Notes: generated by a model not told the origin, from the sequence alone. Positions 49,801-60,317 are shown, numbered from the stretch's first letter. The stretch: 64,000 nt of DNA from Novosphingobium sp. KCTC 2891 (GCF_025938155.1 NZ_JAPCZG010000002.1:186001-250000); one strand, 5' to 3'. Made by a program: numbers and translations.

Positions 49801-51570
49801 GGCCGCGGTATCGGCGGGAGTCGCCACGAGGAAATCATGGATGAAGCCCAGCCGCCCCTTGTCGAGCGCGGTCGGCACTTCCTCCAGCACGCGAAAGCCG
49901 AAGTTTTCGAGCACGGGCACGGCGTCGGACAGCACGATCGCGCCTTCGCGCTGGTAGAGCTTGAGCCGCAGGCCTTCCTCGCCGGGCAGGCGGTGGAGCC
50001 GCACCGCGCGGCGCGGCGCACCGGCGGTACCCAGCCCGCGCAGCACGCGAATGTCGTCTGCCGCTTCCGCTGCGCCGTAGCCGGTGCGGTATCCCACCGG
50101 GAAGGCATCGGCATAACGCGCGGCGAGGGCCGCAGCGCGCGCGGGGTCCTCGCTTCGCGCCAGCTCTGCTTCAACCGCACCGGCCCAGCCGCGCACCATC
50201 GTCTGCAAGGCAGCGTCGAGCGCGGCCTCTTCGGGCACGGCGGCCCCATCGCGGATATCGAGCACGAAGCGCATCATCGCCAGCGTGCTGCCCTCCACCT
50301 GCAGGCTCCAGTCGAGCACCTGCGCGCCCGTGGCGTTTTCCAGCAGGGTCTTCACCTGCAAGCGCACTTCGGTCGATTGCACGTCGCGCGGGAGCCACAC
50401 GAACGCGAACAGATGCCGGGCGAGCGGCGCGCGGACCAGCGCGAGGCGCGGGCGCGGCCGGTCGACCAGGCTCATCATGGTCGTGGCGATGCGTTCCAGA
50501 TCGGCATCGCCGAACCCGATCAGCAGGTCGTGCGGCAGCGCGGTGAGCGCATGGACCAGCGCTTTGCCGGCATGGCCCGAAGGATCAAACCCGAACCTGC
50601 CCATCAGGTCGGCGAGCTGGGTCCGCATCCGGGGAATGCGGTCCGGCGTCGCGGCCAGCGCCGCGCTGGTCCACACGCCGGCATGAACCGACAGCGCGGC
50701 CACGCGGCCGTCCTTGAACACGGGCACGATGAACAGGTCGAGCGGCACGCGGCGGTGAACGCGCGCGATGCGGTTGGCCTTGACGATCAGCGGCGCACGC
50801 GCGGCTTCGGCGCCGCGCTCGCCCGCCCGGTCGAACCACGCGAAGGCCCGGTCATAGCTGGCATCGGCAAGAAGCGGCTGGTCGCTGGCGCGGCAGATGC
50901 CCAGTGCTTCTTCCTGCGTGCCGTCGCGGTGGCGAGTGACGTGGCCCAGCTGGGTGAGCATTCCGTCGCCCAGCCAGCGCAGCAGCGCCGCGCCTTCCTG
51001 ATCGGTCAGGCTGCGCGCGTCCTCGTGCATCGCGGCCTGCATCCGGGGCCAATCGGCCACGGCCGCATGGACATCGGCCAGCGTGGCGGCCAGCGCGCCC
51101 GTCAGTTCACGCCGCTGCTTCGCATCGGCGCGCTCGGTCTCCAGATAGATCAACGATTCGCGGCGTTCGCCCACGGCATCGCCATCGGGCAGCGCCACGA
51201 GGTGCCCTTCGGCATCGCGTCGCACCGCCACCACGGGATGGGCCAGCCGGTCGATCGCCAGCCCCTGCGCGGAAATCGTGGCGGTGATCGAATCGACGAG
51301 GAAGGGCATGTCCTCGTTCACCACCGCGATGCGCAGGTAGCGCGGGGCGGCATCGGTGCCGCCCACGCTTTCGATCGCCATCGACGGTTCGACGCCGCGC
51401 CGGCGACCGGCGGCGATCAGGGTGAAGCGCGCGGCCTCGACCAGCCGCTCCGCGTCGAAGTCTGCGACTTCGGCTGGCAGCAGCGAGGCGGCAAAGCGCT
51501 TGGCCAGCGCGGTTTCGAGCGCTGGAGTGGAGGCGGCGACAGGATTGGGGCTGGCGGAGGTGGTGGCCAT
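46873..51570 (-). CDS. gdhZ: large NAD-specific glutamate dehydrogenase
   Basis: 1,565 residues, the 180-kDa type. It oxidises glutamate to 2-oxoglutarate and ammonium, a catabolic link to the TCA cycle. The N-terminal regulatory ACT-like region (VNEDMPFLVDSITATI, RLAHPV), a long helical region, the catalytic part (VIVPTGAKGGFYPKHLP, CGDMSGDVFGNGMLLS) and the helical C-terminal region are all present without frameshift. In Caulobacter this enzyme (GdhZ) also controls cell division. Start ATG 51570. It is long and uninterrupted; the equally long antisense frame is a GC artefact. Confidence 0.95.
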   Translation of the reverse strand: MATTSASPNPVAASTPALETALAKRFAASLLPAEVADFDAERLVEAARFTLIAAGRRRGVEPSMAIESVGGTDAAPRYLRIAVVNEDMPFLVDSITATISAQGLAIDRLAHPVVAVRRDAEGHLVALPDGDAVGERRESLIYLETERADAKQRRELTGALAATLADVHAAVADWPRMQAAMHEDARSLTDQEGAALLRWLGDGMLTQLGHVTRHRDGTQEEALGICRASDQPLLADASYDRAFAWFDRAGERGAEAARAPLIVKANRIARVHRRVPLDLFIVPVFKDGRVAALSVHAGVWTSAALAATPDRIPRMRTQLADLMGRFGFDPSGHAGKALVHALTALPHDLLIGFGDADLERIATTMMSLVDRPRPRLALVRAPLARHLFAFVWLPRDVQSTEVRLQVKTLLENATGAQVLDWSLQVEGSTLAMMRFVLDIRDGAAVPEEAALDAALQTMVRGWAGAVEAELARSEDPARAAALAARYADAFPVGYRTGYGAAEAADDIRVLRGLGTAGAPRRAVRLHRLPGEEGLRLKLYQREGAIVLSDAVPVLENFGFRVLEEVPTALDKGRLGFIHDFLVATPADTAAEDLLARAAQIEGSLAAVLNGAAEDDAFNRLIVAVGLSAREANWLRAWFRYLRQTGMTFAIQTVVDALKNAAPVTRGLVRLFALRHDPAFSGDRAAAETAASEEIRGGLAGVAAINDDRLLRAFRSVVEAVLRTNAFAPAADEALAFKIESALVPGLPRPVPWREIFVYSPRVEGIHLRAGPVARGGLRWSDRRDDFRTEILGLMKAQRVKNAVIVPTGAKGGFYPKHLPDPAKDREGWLAEGKASYQVFIRTLLSITDNIVDGKVVHPAGVTLRDGDDPYFVVAADKGTATFSDVANAIAAERDFWLDDAFASGGSKGYDHKAMGITAKGAWLSVRRHFLEQGIDVQSESVRVVGCGDMSGDVFGNGMLLSKAVKLVAAFDHRHIFLDPEPDPAASWQERARMFALPRSSWDDYDKALISGGGGVFPRTMKAIPLSPEVRAMLDIAAEEIDPESLISAILRAPADLLWFGGIGTYLKASAENNVAVGDPANDALRVSASEVRVKVIGEGANLGMTQAARIEFALHGGRVNTDFIDNSAGVDCSDNEVNIKIALASAKRAGRLTEDGRVALLSEMTDAVAHLVLEDNRLQALALSIAERGGAAAVPALSRVIDVLEEGGDLDRKTEGLASAEDLARRAGTGQGLTRPELAVLLSSTKLVLQRALEDSPVVDDPVMESELFAAFPPQMRDAYAQDIVHHRLRREIIATKLANRIVNRMGPVHPFELVEEEGCTLAQVAAAFVAAERLLGLAETWHLLDETPMREDLRLAMFDRVARALRGHVADVLRAGHGTMALGELIGDLSGGVGLLSHTAAQLLRGEAQAQARRMAQELTEQGIPAEVIARVTHIYDMDGAIGLAHLAGDLKVDAVALTGAFADLGARLGLDWAQQAASRANPSDPWERLLVSGLARDFQQMRLDFLARSGDGDPDAAVAKWIEVHAPPVRQFRALIARAQANPVVAPAMLAQIASQARTLLAR

Positions 51571-51753
51571 GGCGTTCTTTCCCGCTGATCCGGCGCCAAA
51601 CGCATTTCGCGCCGTTATAATTTTATGTCATTGCAGTGCAGCAATAGTGCGCAACTTACTTCGTTCGTTACGGCACCGCAAGACAGGTCAGACTATGCGG
51701 CACACCTTGCCAACCGATGCGAGGACGCTGCGCAGGAATGCGCAGGGCACCGC
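51571..51753 (-). promoter_or_regulatory. gdhZ promoter region
   Basis: The 183 bp between gdhZ and the LLM gene holds the most AT-rich DNA in this part (51615-51650). An interrupted palindrome ATTGC-AGTGCA-GCAAT (51630-51645) lies about 60 bp ahead of the ATG and may be an operator. A -10-like TATAAC is on the minus strand at about 51620-51615; no firm -35 could be paired with it. Confidence 0.4.
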
Positions 51754-52743
51754 TCACGCCGCGAGCGCCCCGACGGCCTCCATCGTCAGCGCCAGCGAGC
51801 GGCGGCGCAGCGCGGGATCGAAGGTCGATCCCGACACGATCAGTTCGTCTGCCCCGGTGCGCGCCTGGAACGCCTCCAGCCGATCGCGCACGGTAGCCAC
51901 GCTGCCAATGGCGGAGACCTGCCGCATATGTTCCAGCATGGCATGGGCCTGCGGCGGCAGCGTATCGCGGTAGCCCGGCACCGGCGGCGGCAGCTGGCCC
52001 GGATTGCCGGTGCGCAGCCGCACGAAGCTCTGGTCCATCGACGAGGCGAGCAGCACGGCTTCCTCGTCGCTTTCGGCAGCGATCACGTTGATCGCTGCCA
52101 TGACGTGCGGCTTGTCGAGCGCGGCCGAGGGCGTGAACCGCTCGCGGTACATCTTGAGCGCGGCATCGAGATGATCGGGCGCGAAATGCGAGGCGAAGGC
52201 ATAGGGCAGGCCCAGCATCGCCGCGAGCTGCGCGCCGAACAGGCTGGAGCCGAGAATCCACAATTGCGGATTGGCGCCCAGTCCCGGCGTCGCCTGCAAG
52301 GGCAGGCGCTTGTCCCCCGCGAACTGCAATTGCAACTCGAACACGTCGTCGCCGAAATGCTCGGCGGCGCGGTTCACGTCCTTGCGCAGCGCCTGCACGA
52401 TGCGCTGGTCGGCGCCCGGCGCGCGCCCCAGTCCCAGGTCGATCCGGCCGGGGAACAGCGCATCGAGCGTGCCGAACTGCTCGGCGATGATCAGCGGATT
52501 GTGGTTGGGCAGCATGATCCCGCCCGCGCCGATGCGGATGGTGCTGGTGGCATGGCCGATGTGCGCCAGCGTGACCGCGACCGCCGCGCTGGCGATCCCT
52601 TCCATGCCGTGATGCTCGGCCACCCAGTATCGATGATAGCCCAGCTCCTCCGCAGTGCGCGCCAGCGCGGCGGCGTCGGCAAGGGCCTGGGCGACGGTGC
52701 CGCCCTCGACCACGGGAACCAGATCGAGGACGGACAGCTTCAT
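51754..52743 (-). CDS. LLM-class flavin-dependent oxidoreductase (luciferase-like)
   Basis: 329 residues of the bacterial luciferase-like TIM barrel. The MsnO8-like markers are [44 protein letters not shown] and [11 protein letters not shown]. These FMN-dependent monooxygenases act on many substrates; none can be named. The start ATG overlaps the stop of the TPR gene (ATGA), and it is the last of three coupled genes. Confidence 0.9.
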   Translation of the reverse strand: MKLSVLDLVPVVEGGTVAQALADAAALARTAEELGYHRYWVAEHHGMEGIASAAVAVTLAHIGHATSTIRIGAGGIMLPNHNPLIIAEQFGTLDALFPGRIDLGLGRAPGADQRIVQALRKDVNRAAEHFGDDVFELQLQFAGDKRLPLQATPGLGANPQLWILGSSLFGAQLAAMLGLPYAFASHFAPDHLDAALKMYRERFTPSAALDKPHVMAAINVIAAESDEEAVLLASSMDQSFVRLRTGNPGQLPPPVPGYRDTLPPQAHAMLEHMRQVSAIGSVATVRDRLEAFQARTGADELIVSGSTFDPALRRRSLALTMEAVGALAA

Positions 52744-53699
52744 GACGGTTTCTTCTCCTGCGGCACTGGAGCCGATGTGGGTGCCGGACCCAGCTGTTCA
52801 AGGTAGCCGGCGGCGGTCTTGGCCTCCGCGCTGTTCGGCGCGGCCTTGATCACGGAATCCCACGATTTCATCGCGGCGGCATCGCGTCCGTCGAGCACGG
52901 CGATCACGCCCGCCTCCAGCCCGATGGCGGGATCGCGCGGATCGAGGTTCGCCGCGATCTCGATATCGCGCTGCGCCCGCGCCAGATCGCCGCTGCGCCG
53001 CGCCAGCGTGGCCGAAAGCAGCCAGCCGTCGGGATCGTCGGGCGCCAGCCGGTGCGCCTCGTCGAGCGCGCCGCCGGCCTCGGCCATGCGCCCAGCCGCC
53101 ACCAGCGCCCGCGCGCGGTCGGTCTGGATCGCGCCGAGCGCGGCGTTGTCCTTGTAGTCCTTCACCGCCAGCGCCTTGTCGAACCAGTCGGCCGCACGGT
53201 CTGCCTTGCCGGCGGCGAGCGCGGCATTGCCCGCCATCGCCAGGAGCTGGACCGAGCCGACCGCCTGTTCGGGCGGAATGCCGGCGATGGCGTCGGCAAA
53301 GGCAGTTTCCGCACCGGCATAGTCGCCCTGCTGATTGAGCAGCAGGCCAAGGCACTGGTTGGCGCGGACCTTTTCGAACGCGGTCTTGCCCTCGTCACGC
53401 CACATCCGCGCCGAGGCGAGGCCGGCGGTGAGATCCTGCCGGCCGGTGGCGAGGCACGCCGTCAGCCGGTCGGGAAGCGGCTTGTCGGCGGCGGGGCGGG
53501 TGGTGCCGGGCATCTGCTGGGCGTCCTGTTCTGCGCCGGGGGCGGCCTCGATCACGGTGCGGCGGCGCGGGATCGGCAGCGGCGAGGACTGACGCTGCGA
53601 GGGATTGGGACCGACCTGCATGAGCGCGGCCGGCGCCTCCGCCAGATCGGCGGGAAACACGGGAGGGGGAAACAGGAGCATGCGTTCCTTGTCCTTCAT
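52740..53699 (-). CDS. tetratricopeptide repeat protein
   Basis: 319 residues. The N-terminal 75 residues are Pro-rich and disordered ([16 protein letters not shown]). The rest consists of TPR-like helix pairs ([73 protein letters not shown]). There is no clear signal peptide at the chosen start; ATG 53681 is an alternative. It is coupled on both sides by ATGA overlaps to an alpha/beta hydrolase and an LLM oxidoreductase. A scaffold or protein-protein interaction role is inferred. Confidence 0.78.
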   Translation of the reverse strand: MKDKERMLLFPPPVFPADLAEAPAALMQVGPNPSQRQSSPLPIPRRRTVIEAAPGAEQDAQQMPGTTRPAADKPLPDRLTACLATGRQDLTAGLASARMWRDEGKTAFEKVRANQCLGLLLNQQGDYAGAETAFADAIAGIPPEQAVGSVQLLAMAGNAALAAGKADRAADWFDKALAVKDYKDNAALGAIQTDRARALVAAGRMAEAGGALDEAHRLAPDDPDGWLLSATLARRSGDLARAQRDIEIAANLDPRDPAIGLEAGVIAVLDGRDAAAMKSWDSVIKAAPNSAEAKTAAGYLEQLGPAPTSAPVPQEKKPS

Positions 53700-54472
53700 G
53701 CGCCCTCTTCGGCAGCCGCATCGGGCAGCGCGGCAATCGTGCGCAGCAGCAGTGCGATGTCCTGTGGGCGCGACAGGCGGTGGTCGCCGTCCTTGATCAG
53801 ATGGACCTGCACGTCGGCTGAACGCAGCGCGGCAGCGTGGCGCAGCGAGATCTCCCACGGCACGTCCGCGTCGGCCTGCCCGTGGACCAGCCGCACCGGC
53901 CCGTCGAAGGGGATGGTGCCGCCCAACTGCAAGTTCGCCTCGCCATCGCGCCAGAAGCCGGGATGGGTCGGCGTCGGCTCGGGACCATAAGGATTGTCTT
54001 GCAGCAGCACGCGCCCCGCCGCGAGATCGGCCTTCTGCGCATCATCGAGGCCCCAGTCGGTGAAATCGGGCGCGGCGGCGATGCCGACCAGCGCCTGCAC
54101 CACATCCGGCAGCGCGCGCGCCACCAGCAGCATCAGCCAGCCGCCCATCGAGGAACCGCACAGCACCGCCCGCGCGATGCCGTGCGCGCCGATCAGCGCG
54201 GCGACTTCATCGCGCCAGCGGCTGAGCGTGCCCTCGCCGAAATCGCCTTCGCTCAGCCCGCAACCGGAATAGTCCAGAAGCAGGCACGCGCGCCCCGCTT
54301 TCGCCGCCCAGCCGAGCACGGCTTCGGCCTTGCCGCCCGCCATGTCCGACTTGTAGCCGGGCAGGAACACCAGCGCCGGTCCGGCGCCGGGCAGGAAACG
54401 GTGGGCAAGGCGGTGGCCGTTGGGGCCATCCAGCCATTGCACCGGGGCGATCTGATCGGCCTCTTCGCTCAT
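53696..54472 (-). CDS. alpha/beta hydrolase
   Basis: 258 residues, cytosolic. Oxyanion region FLPGYKSDMAGGKA, nucleophile elbow CGSSMGGW (Ser), acid in HGQADADVPW, and base His in DGDHRLSR. This is the small alpha/beta hydrolase type that includes mycophenolic acid acyl-glucuronide esterase-like (ABHD10) proteins. First gene of the hydrolase-TPR-LLM operon. Start ATG 54472 after GGGG; divergent from the glycosyltransferase gene, 50 bp between starts. Confidence 0.85.
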   Translation of the reverse strand: MSEEADQIAPVQWLDGPNGHRLAHRFLPGAGPALVFLPGYKSDMAGGKAEAVLGWAAKAGRACLLLDYSGCGLSEGDFGEGTLSRWRDEVAALIGAHGIARAVLCGSSMGGWLMLLVARALPDVVQALVGIAAAPDFTDWGLDDAQKADLAAGRVLLQDNPYGPEPTPTHPGFWRDGEANLQLGGTIPFDGPVRLVHGQADADVPWEISLRHAAALRSADVQVHLIKDGDHRLSRPQDIALLLRTIAALPDAAAEEGA

Positions 54473-54522
54473 CGCATCCCCGACTATCGGCTTCGCGCGC
54501 ACAACGCTATCTTTACCCGCAG

Positions 54523-55848
54523 ATGCGAGCCTTCCGCCCCATGCAGACCCCTGCCCCAACGGCGCTGGCGCGCCTCTTGCTGCGCCCCCAAGCGCTTCCG
54601 CTCGCTTTCGCGCTGCTGGTTGGCCTGCGCGCGCTCGCCATCCTGCTGGACGTGACGCCCACGTCTGACGCCGATTTCTATTACAGCCGCGCGGTCAGCC
54701 TCGCGCTCGGCCACGGTTATCTGGCGAACGACGGCCATGCCACGGCCTACTGGCCGCCGGGCTGGCCCATGGCGCTGTCCGTCGCGTTCCGGGCGCTGGG
54801 AGCCTCGACCATCGTGGTCGGCCTGCTCAACCTTGCGGGCGCCGCGCTGTCGGGCTGGCTGCTGCTCGATCTGGGGCGCAAGGTGACGGGATCGGAACCC
54901 GCCGCGCGCGCAGCGCTGCTGGCCTATGCCGTCTATCCCAACGCCGTGCTCTACGTGCCGCTGGCGCTGACCGAGGTGTTCTACACCGCGCTGCTGCTGG
55001 GGGGATGCTGGCTGATGGTCGCCCGGAGCGGCTGGGGCTGGACAGTGCTGGCCGGGGTGGTGTTCGGCCTGGCCACGCTGGTCAAGGCGCAGACGCTGGT
55101 GGTGGTGCCGCTGGTCCTTGCCATCGCGCTGCTGCGCCAGCCCGCGCCGCTGCGCCGCATCCCCGGCCTTGCCGCGCAGGGCTTTGCCGTGCTGGCCGTC
55201 GCCGCGCTCACCGTCGCGCCGTGGACGATCCGCAACCACCGCGAACTCGGCGCCTGGGTCGCGGTTTCGACCAATGGCGGGATCACCCTGCTGACGGGCA
55301 ACAACGACAGCGCGCGCGGCACCTTCACGCCCGACGACCCGGCGGTGAAAGCGCTCGACGCGCGCCGCGACCTGGACGAGCTGGCCTATGACGCCGAAGC
55401 GCGCCGCCTGGGCACCGCGTGGATCCGCGAACATCCCGCGCGCTTTGCCGCGCTGATGCCGCGCAAGCTGCTGCGCCTGTGGGGGCCGGACGGCGAAGGC
55501 GTGTGGGCCTACGAAACCGGCGCCCGCCATTATCACGCCGGGGCGTTCCTGATGCTGCGCCTGGCCAACCAGGCGTTCTACGTTGCGGTTCTGGCACTGG
55601 CCGCGCTGGCAGTGCCGCTGACCCTTGCCGCGCGCCGCCGCGCCGGGCTGAACCCGATCGACTGGTGGCTGCTGCCCTATGGCATCGCGCTTTATCCCAG
55701 CGCGATCGCGATGGTCTTCTCGGGCCAGTCGCGCTTCCATTTTCCCGCCATGCCGTTCCTGTGCATGGCCGCCGCTGCCGGGCTGGTCGCGCTGCTCGGG
55801 CGTCGTCAGGCGACCCTGGCGCAGACTTCCTCGAACGCCTCGAAATAG
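54523..55848 (+). CDS. family-39-type membrane glycosyltransferase
   Basis: 441 residues, about ten to eleven membrane helices. An acidic pair in the first loop (TPTSDADFYYSRA) and the YWPPGWPMALS motif place it in the GT-C superfamily (ArnT/PMT-like, GT39/GT83), which uses polyprenyl-linked sugars on the periplasmic side. Acceptor unknown. ATG 54541 is an alternative start. Its last 43 bp overlap the 3' end of the GGDEF/EAL gene on the other strand. Confidence 0.82.
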   Translation: MRAFRPMQTPAPTALARLLLRPQALPLAFALLVGLRALAILLDVTPTSDADFYYSRAVSLALGHGYLANDGHATAYWPPGWPMALSVAFRALGASTIVVGLLNLAGAALSGWLLLDLGRKVTGSEPAARAALLAYAVYPNAVLYVPLALTEVFYTALLLGGCWLMVARSGWGWTVLAGVVFGLATLVKAQTLVVVPLVLAIALLRQPAPLRRIPGLAAQGFAVLAVAALTVAPWTIRNHRELGAWVAVSTNGGITLLTGNNDSARGTFTPDDPAVKALDARRDLDELAYDAEARRLGTAWIREHPARFAALMPRKLLRLWGPDGEGVWAYETGARHYHAGAFLMLRLANQAFYVAVLALAALAVPLTLAARRRAGLNPIDWWLLPYGIALYPSAIAMVFSGQSRFHFPAMPFLCMAAAAGLVALLGRRQATLAQTSSNASK

Positions 55849-57959
55849 CCCGGAACGTCACCCGCTTCGAGCGGGCGGCTGAAGTGATAGCCCTGCAGGT
55901 GGGTGCAGCCCGCCGCGCGCGCCGGGGCGAGCAGCGCGGCATCGCTGATTCCTTCGGCCACCACCTCGGCGCCGATGCGCAGTGCCATCGTCACCGCAGC
56001 CTCGAACACGGCGCGCGATGTTTCGTCGTGCGCCAGATCGACGATCAGTTCGCGGTCCAGCTTGAGCCGGTCGAACCGGAAGCCGCGCAGCAACGATAGC
56101 GAGGAATAGCCGGTGCCGAAATCGTCGAGCGCGATGCGGCACCCCGACTGGCGCAGGAATTCCAGCGCGAGCAACGCCCGGCGGTTGCGCTCGATCGAAA
56201 TCGATTCGGTCACTTCGAGGCACAGCCGGCGCGGTTCGATGTCATGCCGGCGGCAGGCATCGAGCAGGCGCCCGACGAAGCCTTCCTGCTGCAACTGCAG
56301 CGGCGACAGGTTCAGGCTGAGCCGCAGCCCCGGCCACCGCGACAGGTCGGACAGGCTGCGCTCGATGATCCAGTTGCCCAGCTCGGTCATGTTGCCGCTG
56401 CGCTCGGCCGCCGGGATGAAGCGGGCCGGCGGCACCGCGCCGTGGACCGGGTGTTCCCAGCGCACCAGCGCCTCGACTTCGCGCGGGATGCCGGCCACCG
56501 GGTGGATCGGCTGGAACACCATGCGCAGTTCATCGCCGCGCAGTGCCTGCGCCAGATCGCGTTCGAGCGCGCGCTCGATCTCGTGATCGACCAGCAGCGA
56601 TTCGCGGAACGCGGTCGCGCCGTTGCGGCCGTTGTGCTTCGAGGCATAGAGCGCCAGGTCCGCCCGCAGCAGCACATCGGGCGCGGTCGCCGGCACCCAG
56701 CCATGCGCGGGATCGCGGTGGGCGGTGACATAGCCGATGGAAAGCGTGACCCCCACGGTGCACTTGCCGCAGGTGAACGGTTCGGCGGCCACCGCTCCGA
56801 CCACCCGGCCCGCGATCTCGGTCGGACTGTCGCCGCGCCGGCGCATGACAAGCACGGCGAACTCGTCGCCGCCCAGCCGCGCCACGAACGAATCCTCGCC
56901 CAGAACCGTGTGGATGCGCTTGCCGATCAGCGCGATCAGGCAATCGCCGACAGCGTGACCGTAATCGTCGTTGATGTATTTGAAGCGGTCGACGTCGACC
57001 AGCATCACCATGCAGTCGTCTTCGCGGTCCTCCGCCAGAACGGCGTCCAGCCGGTCCATGAAGGCGCGCCGGTTGGGCAGGTTGCTGGCCGGATCGGAGA
57101 AGGCGAGGCCGCTGACCGCGCGCGCATTGACGCGGAAGGTTTCCAGCGCGGTGGCGAGGTCGTTGATCTCGCGCAGCCGCGACGGGGCGATGCGCACGTC
57201 GAGGTCGCCGTCTGCCAGCCGCCGCAGCGCACCGTGGACCTGCCGCAGCGCGGGCAGGATGTTGCACAGCAGGTCAAAACAGATGCCCACCACCAGGATG
57301 GCCACCAGCGCGCCGGACAGCCCGACCATGATGTACCACCCGCCGATCAGGCGGTTGAGATTGGCATAGGCGCCGTCGCGCCGGGCGGAGATCGAGCGGT
57401 CGATGGCGGCGGCGGCCCCGGCCAGCCGGTCGTTCGAGCGCTCGATCAGCGCGCGGGTGCGAAGCGGCATGGACTGGCCCGTCGGCACCGCGAGCGCCGG
57501 CGCGGAAATCAGATCGAGATGGTCGAGAAGTTCCTGATCGCGCGCGGCGCGGCTGGGCGCGCCGCGCGCGCTGGCGATCACGTTGGCCGCATTGGCGATG
57601 CCGATCGCCGCATCGGTCAGTCGGTCGCGCGCGGCTTCGGCCTCGGCGCGGGACCGCGGCACGATCAGCGCCATGCTCGCCAGCCGGAACGCGGCAACCT
57701 TGTCGCTGAGGTGACGCGCGGTATCCGCCAGCGCCACCGCCTCGCGGTAGTTGGCGCTTTCGCTGCGCAATTCGAGCGCGCGCTGCTGCTACACCACCTG
57801 GAGGCCGACCATGCCGAGCAGGATGGCCAGCAAAGCCGCCGTCGTGCGGTGATGAAAGCTGCTCAGGACGGGACGCCACAAGGCCCAGCGCGGATCACGC
57901 TCGGATCGCGCGGGACTGGCCGGCAAGGGCTTCGCTTCCTGATGGTCGGAACTGCTCAT
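55806..57959 (-). pseudogene. GGDEF/EAL c-di-GMP protein gene interrupted by an in-frame amber codon
   Basis: The full frame runs from ATG 57959 to 55806 (717 codons) but has TAG as codon 57 (57791-57789). Ahead of it is a cytoplasmic tail and the start of a membrane helix (TTAALLAILLGMVGLQVV). After it the frame continues QQRALELRSESANYRE, so the stop splits the first helix from a periplasmic helical sensor domain, a second helix (about 57370-57270), a HAMP-like linker, an intact GGDEF domain (LGGDEFAV) and an intact EAL domain (EALVRWEHP, DDFGTGYSS). Without the stop it would be a membrane c-di-GMP cyclase/phosphodiesterase. A single C-to-T change of CAG would create the TAG. A TTG at 57770 could restart translation but has no ribosome binding site. 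A sequencing error is possible. Confidence 0.85.
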
Positions 57960-58303
57960 GCCGGCGCTCTAGAGGGCACCGAGTTAAAGTTTGGTCGGCG
58001 CCGGTTTCCCGAAATCGTCATAAATCGGCGGATTCGCGTCGCTTGCGGGCAAATGCCAAGTAATGACTCTGCCACGCGGAGCGGCTATTACGGTGGCAAT
58101 GATGCTGCCTTGCCTTGCCACGATCACTACAACCACCCCGGCGTGCCGGGGGCGTGCTCGTTCGCGCTAGGCCAGCGCACGATGCCGCCGCCCGGTCCGG
58201 GCAGGCGGCGTTCCCTCCCGGATCGAACACCCCCTAGCGGACGCCAACCCTTCCGGTGCGCGCGGCGATGTGCCAAAGCGCGCCAAACGACCAGAGAGTG
58301 ACG
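57960..58303. other. intergenic region between divergent GGDEF/EAL gene and thrS
   Basis: 344 bp without a gene that I can support. It must hold both promoters. A clean hairpin GTGGCAA/TTGCCAC (58093-58121, 15-nt loop) lies midway. I see no T-box-like leader ahead of thrS. Confidence 0.5.
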
Positions 58304-60310
58304 ATGTCCGAACTGCTGAAGATCACCCTGCCCGACGGTTCCGTCCGCGAAGTCGCGCCCGGCACCACCCCGGCGGACATCGCCGCCGCGATCGGACCGG
58401 GGCTTGCCAAGGCCGCCATCGCCGCCCGCGTCGATGGCGAACTGCGCGACATCACCCGCCCGCTGGAGCGCGACGCCCAGCTTGCGCTGGTGACCGCGAA
58501 GGACGAAGCCGACGCGCTGGAGCTGGCGCGGCACGATTTCGCGCACCTGCTGGCGGAAGCCGTGCAGGCGCTGTTCCCCGGCACGCAGATCACCTTCGGT
58601 CCTTCGACCGACGACGGGTTCTATTACGACTTCGCGCCTCCGAAAATCGATGGCAAGGATCGTCCCTTCACCGACGACGACCTGCCCGCGATCGAGGCGC
58701 AGATGCGCAAGCTGATCGGCGCCAACAAGCCGCTGCGCCGCGAAGTGTGGAGCCGCGAGCAGCTGATCTCGCGCTGGAAGCAGCAGGGCGAGACGTTCAA
58801 GGCCGAGTGGGCCGAGGAACTTCCCGGCGACGAGGACCTGACGGTCTACTGGTCGGGCGACGACTGGCTCGACATGTGCCGCGGCCCGCACCTTGCCAGC
58901 ACCGGCAAGCTCGATCCGCAGGCGTTCAAGCTGACGCGCGTGTCCGGCGCATATTGGCGCGGCGACCAGAAGAACGCGATGCTTTCGCGCATCTATGGCA
59001 CCGGCTGGCTCAACAAGAAGCAGCTCGACGCGCACCTGACGCGGCTGGAAGAAGCGGCCAAGCGCGACCACCGCAAGCTGGGCAACGAGATGGACCTGTT
59101 CCACCTCCAGTCCGAGGCGCACGGCAGCGTGTTCTGGCACCCCAAGGGCTACAAGGTGTGGCGCGAGCTGGAAGCCTACATGCGCCGCGCCATCGACGAT
59201 GCCGGCTACCGCGAGGTGAAGACCCCGCAGGTGATGGACGCGCGCCAGTGGGAGCAGTCCGGCCACTGGGGCAAGTACCGCGAGAACATGTTCGTCATTC
59301 CGGACGAAGTGCCCAATGTCGACGACGAAGGCCCGATCATCTCGGGCGACGCCGACTGGATGGCGCTAAAGCCGATGAACTGCCCGGCGCACGTCCTGAT
59401 CTTCCGCCAGGGGATCAAGTCGTACCGCGACCTGCCGCTGCGCCTCTATGAAAACGGCTGCTGCCACCGCAACGAGCCGCACGGCGCGCTGCATGGCCTG
59501 ATGCGCGTGCGCCAGTTCACGCAGGACGACGCGCACATCTTCTGCCGCGAAGACCAGATCGTGGCCGAAGTGCAGGCGTTCTGCCAGCTCGCCGACCGGA
59601 TCTACAAGGACTTCGGCTTCACCTACTCGATCAAGCTGGCGCTGCGCCCCGAAAAGCGTTTCGGCAGCGAAGAGATGTGGGACATGGCCGAGCGCGAACT
59701 GCGCGACGCCGTGGTCCGCGCCGGCCTCGCCACCGAGGAATACGGGTGGGAAGAACTGCCGGGCGAAGGCGCGTTCTATGCGCCCAAGCTGGAATGGCAC
59801 CTGACCGACGCGATCGGCCGCACCTGGCAGGTGGGCACGATCCAGTCCGACCGCGTGCTGCCCGAACGGCTCGACGCGGCCTATATCGGAGAGGACGGCG
59901 AGAAGCACCGCCCGGTCATGCTGCACCGCGCGATCTTCGGCTCGTACGAACGCTTCATCGGCATCCTGATCGAACACTACGCCGGCAAGCTGCCGACCTG
60001 GCTCGCCCCGGTGCAGGCGGTGGTCGCCACGATCGTGTCCGATGCCGACGACTATGCGAAGGAAGCGACCGAGAAGCTGAAAGCCGCCGGGCTGCGCGTG
60101 GAAAGCGACCTGCGCAACGAGAAGATCAACTACAAGGTGCGCGAGCACTCGCTGCAGAAGGTGCCCTTCCTGCTCGTGGTCGGCAAGCGCGAGGCCGACG
60201 AAGGCACCGTGGCGATCCGCCAGCTGGGCGAACAGCAGCAGAAGGTGGTCAGCCTCGACGAAGCCATCGCGCTGCTCAAGGCCGAAGCGGCGGCGCCCGA
60301 CCTGCGCTGA
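58304..60310 (+). CDS. thrS: threonyl-tRNA synthetase
   Basis: 668 residues. N-terminal TGS domain (residues 1-62), an editing domain opening with [18 protein letters not shown], the class II catalytic core ([46 protein letters not shown]) and an anticodon-binding C-terminus. It charges tRNA-Thr. Start ATG 58304 follows GAGAG; the in-frame ATGs upstream are rejected. A perfect terminator hairpin follows. Confidence 0.97.
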   Translation: MSELLKITLPDGSVREVAPGTTPADIAAAIGPGLAKAAIAARVDGELRDITRPLERDAQLALVTAKDEADALELARHDFAHLLAEAVQALFPGTQITFGPSTDDGFYYDFAPPKIDGKDRPFTDDDLPAIEAQMRKLIGANKPLRREVWSREQLISRWKQQGETFKAEWAEELPGDEDLTVYWSGDDWLDMCRGPHLASTGKLDPQAFKLTRVSGAYWRGDQKNAMLSRIYGTGWLNKKQLDAHLTRLEEAAKRDHRKLGNEMDLFHLQSEAHGSVFWHPKGYKVWRELEAYMRRAIDDAGYREVKTPQVMDARQWEQSGHWGKYRENMFVIPDEVPNVDDEGPIISGDADWMALKPMNCPAHVLIFRQGIKSYRDLPLRLYENGCCHRNEPHGALHGLMRVRQFTQDDAHIFCREDQIVAEVQAFCQLADRIYKDFGFTYSIKLALRPEKRFGSEEMWDMAERELRDAVVRAGLATEEYGWEELPGEGAFYAPKLEWHLTDAIGRTWQVGTIQSDRVLPERLDAAYIGEDGEKHRPVMLHRAIFGSYERFIGILIEHYAGKLPTWLAPVQAVVATIVSDADDYAKEATEKLKAAGLRVESDLRNEKINYKVREHSLQKVPFLLVVGKREADEGTVAIRQLGEQQQKVVSLDEAIALLKAEAAAPDLR

Positions 60311-60317
60311 TCGTGGC

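Noticed and set aside
48649..51588. 979-codon open frame antisense to gdhZ
   Set aside because: Same GC artefact; the sense frame has all glutamate dehydrogenase motifs.
57960..58303. T-box or other tRNA-sensing leader for thrS
   Set aside because: No specifier hairpin or conserved T-box sequence is visible, and T-boxes are rare in Alphaproteobacteria.
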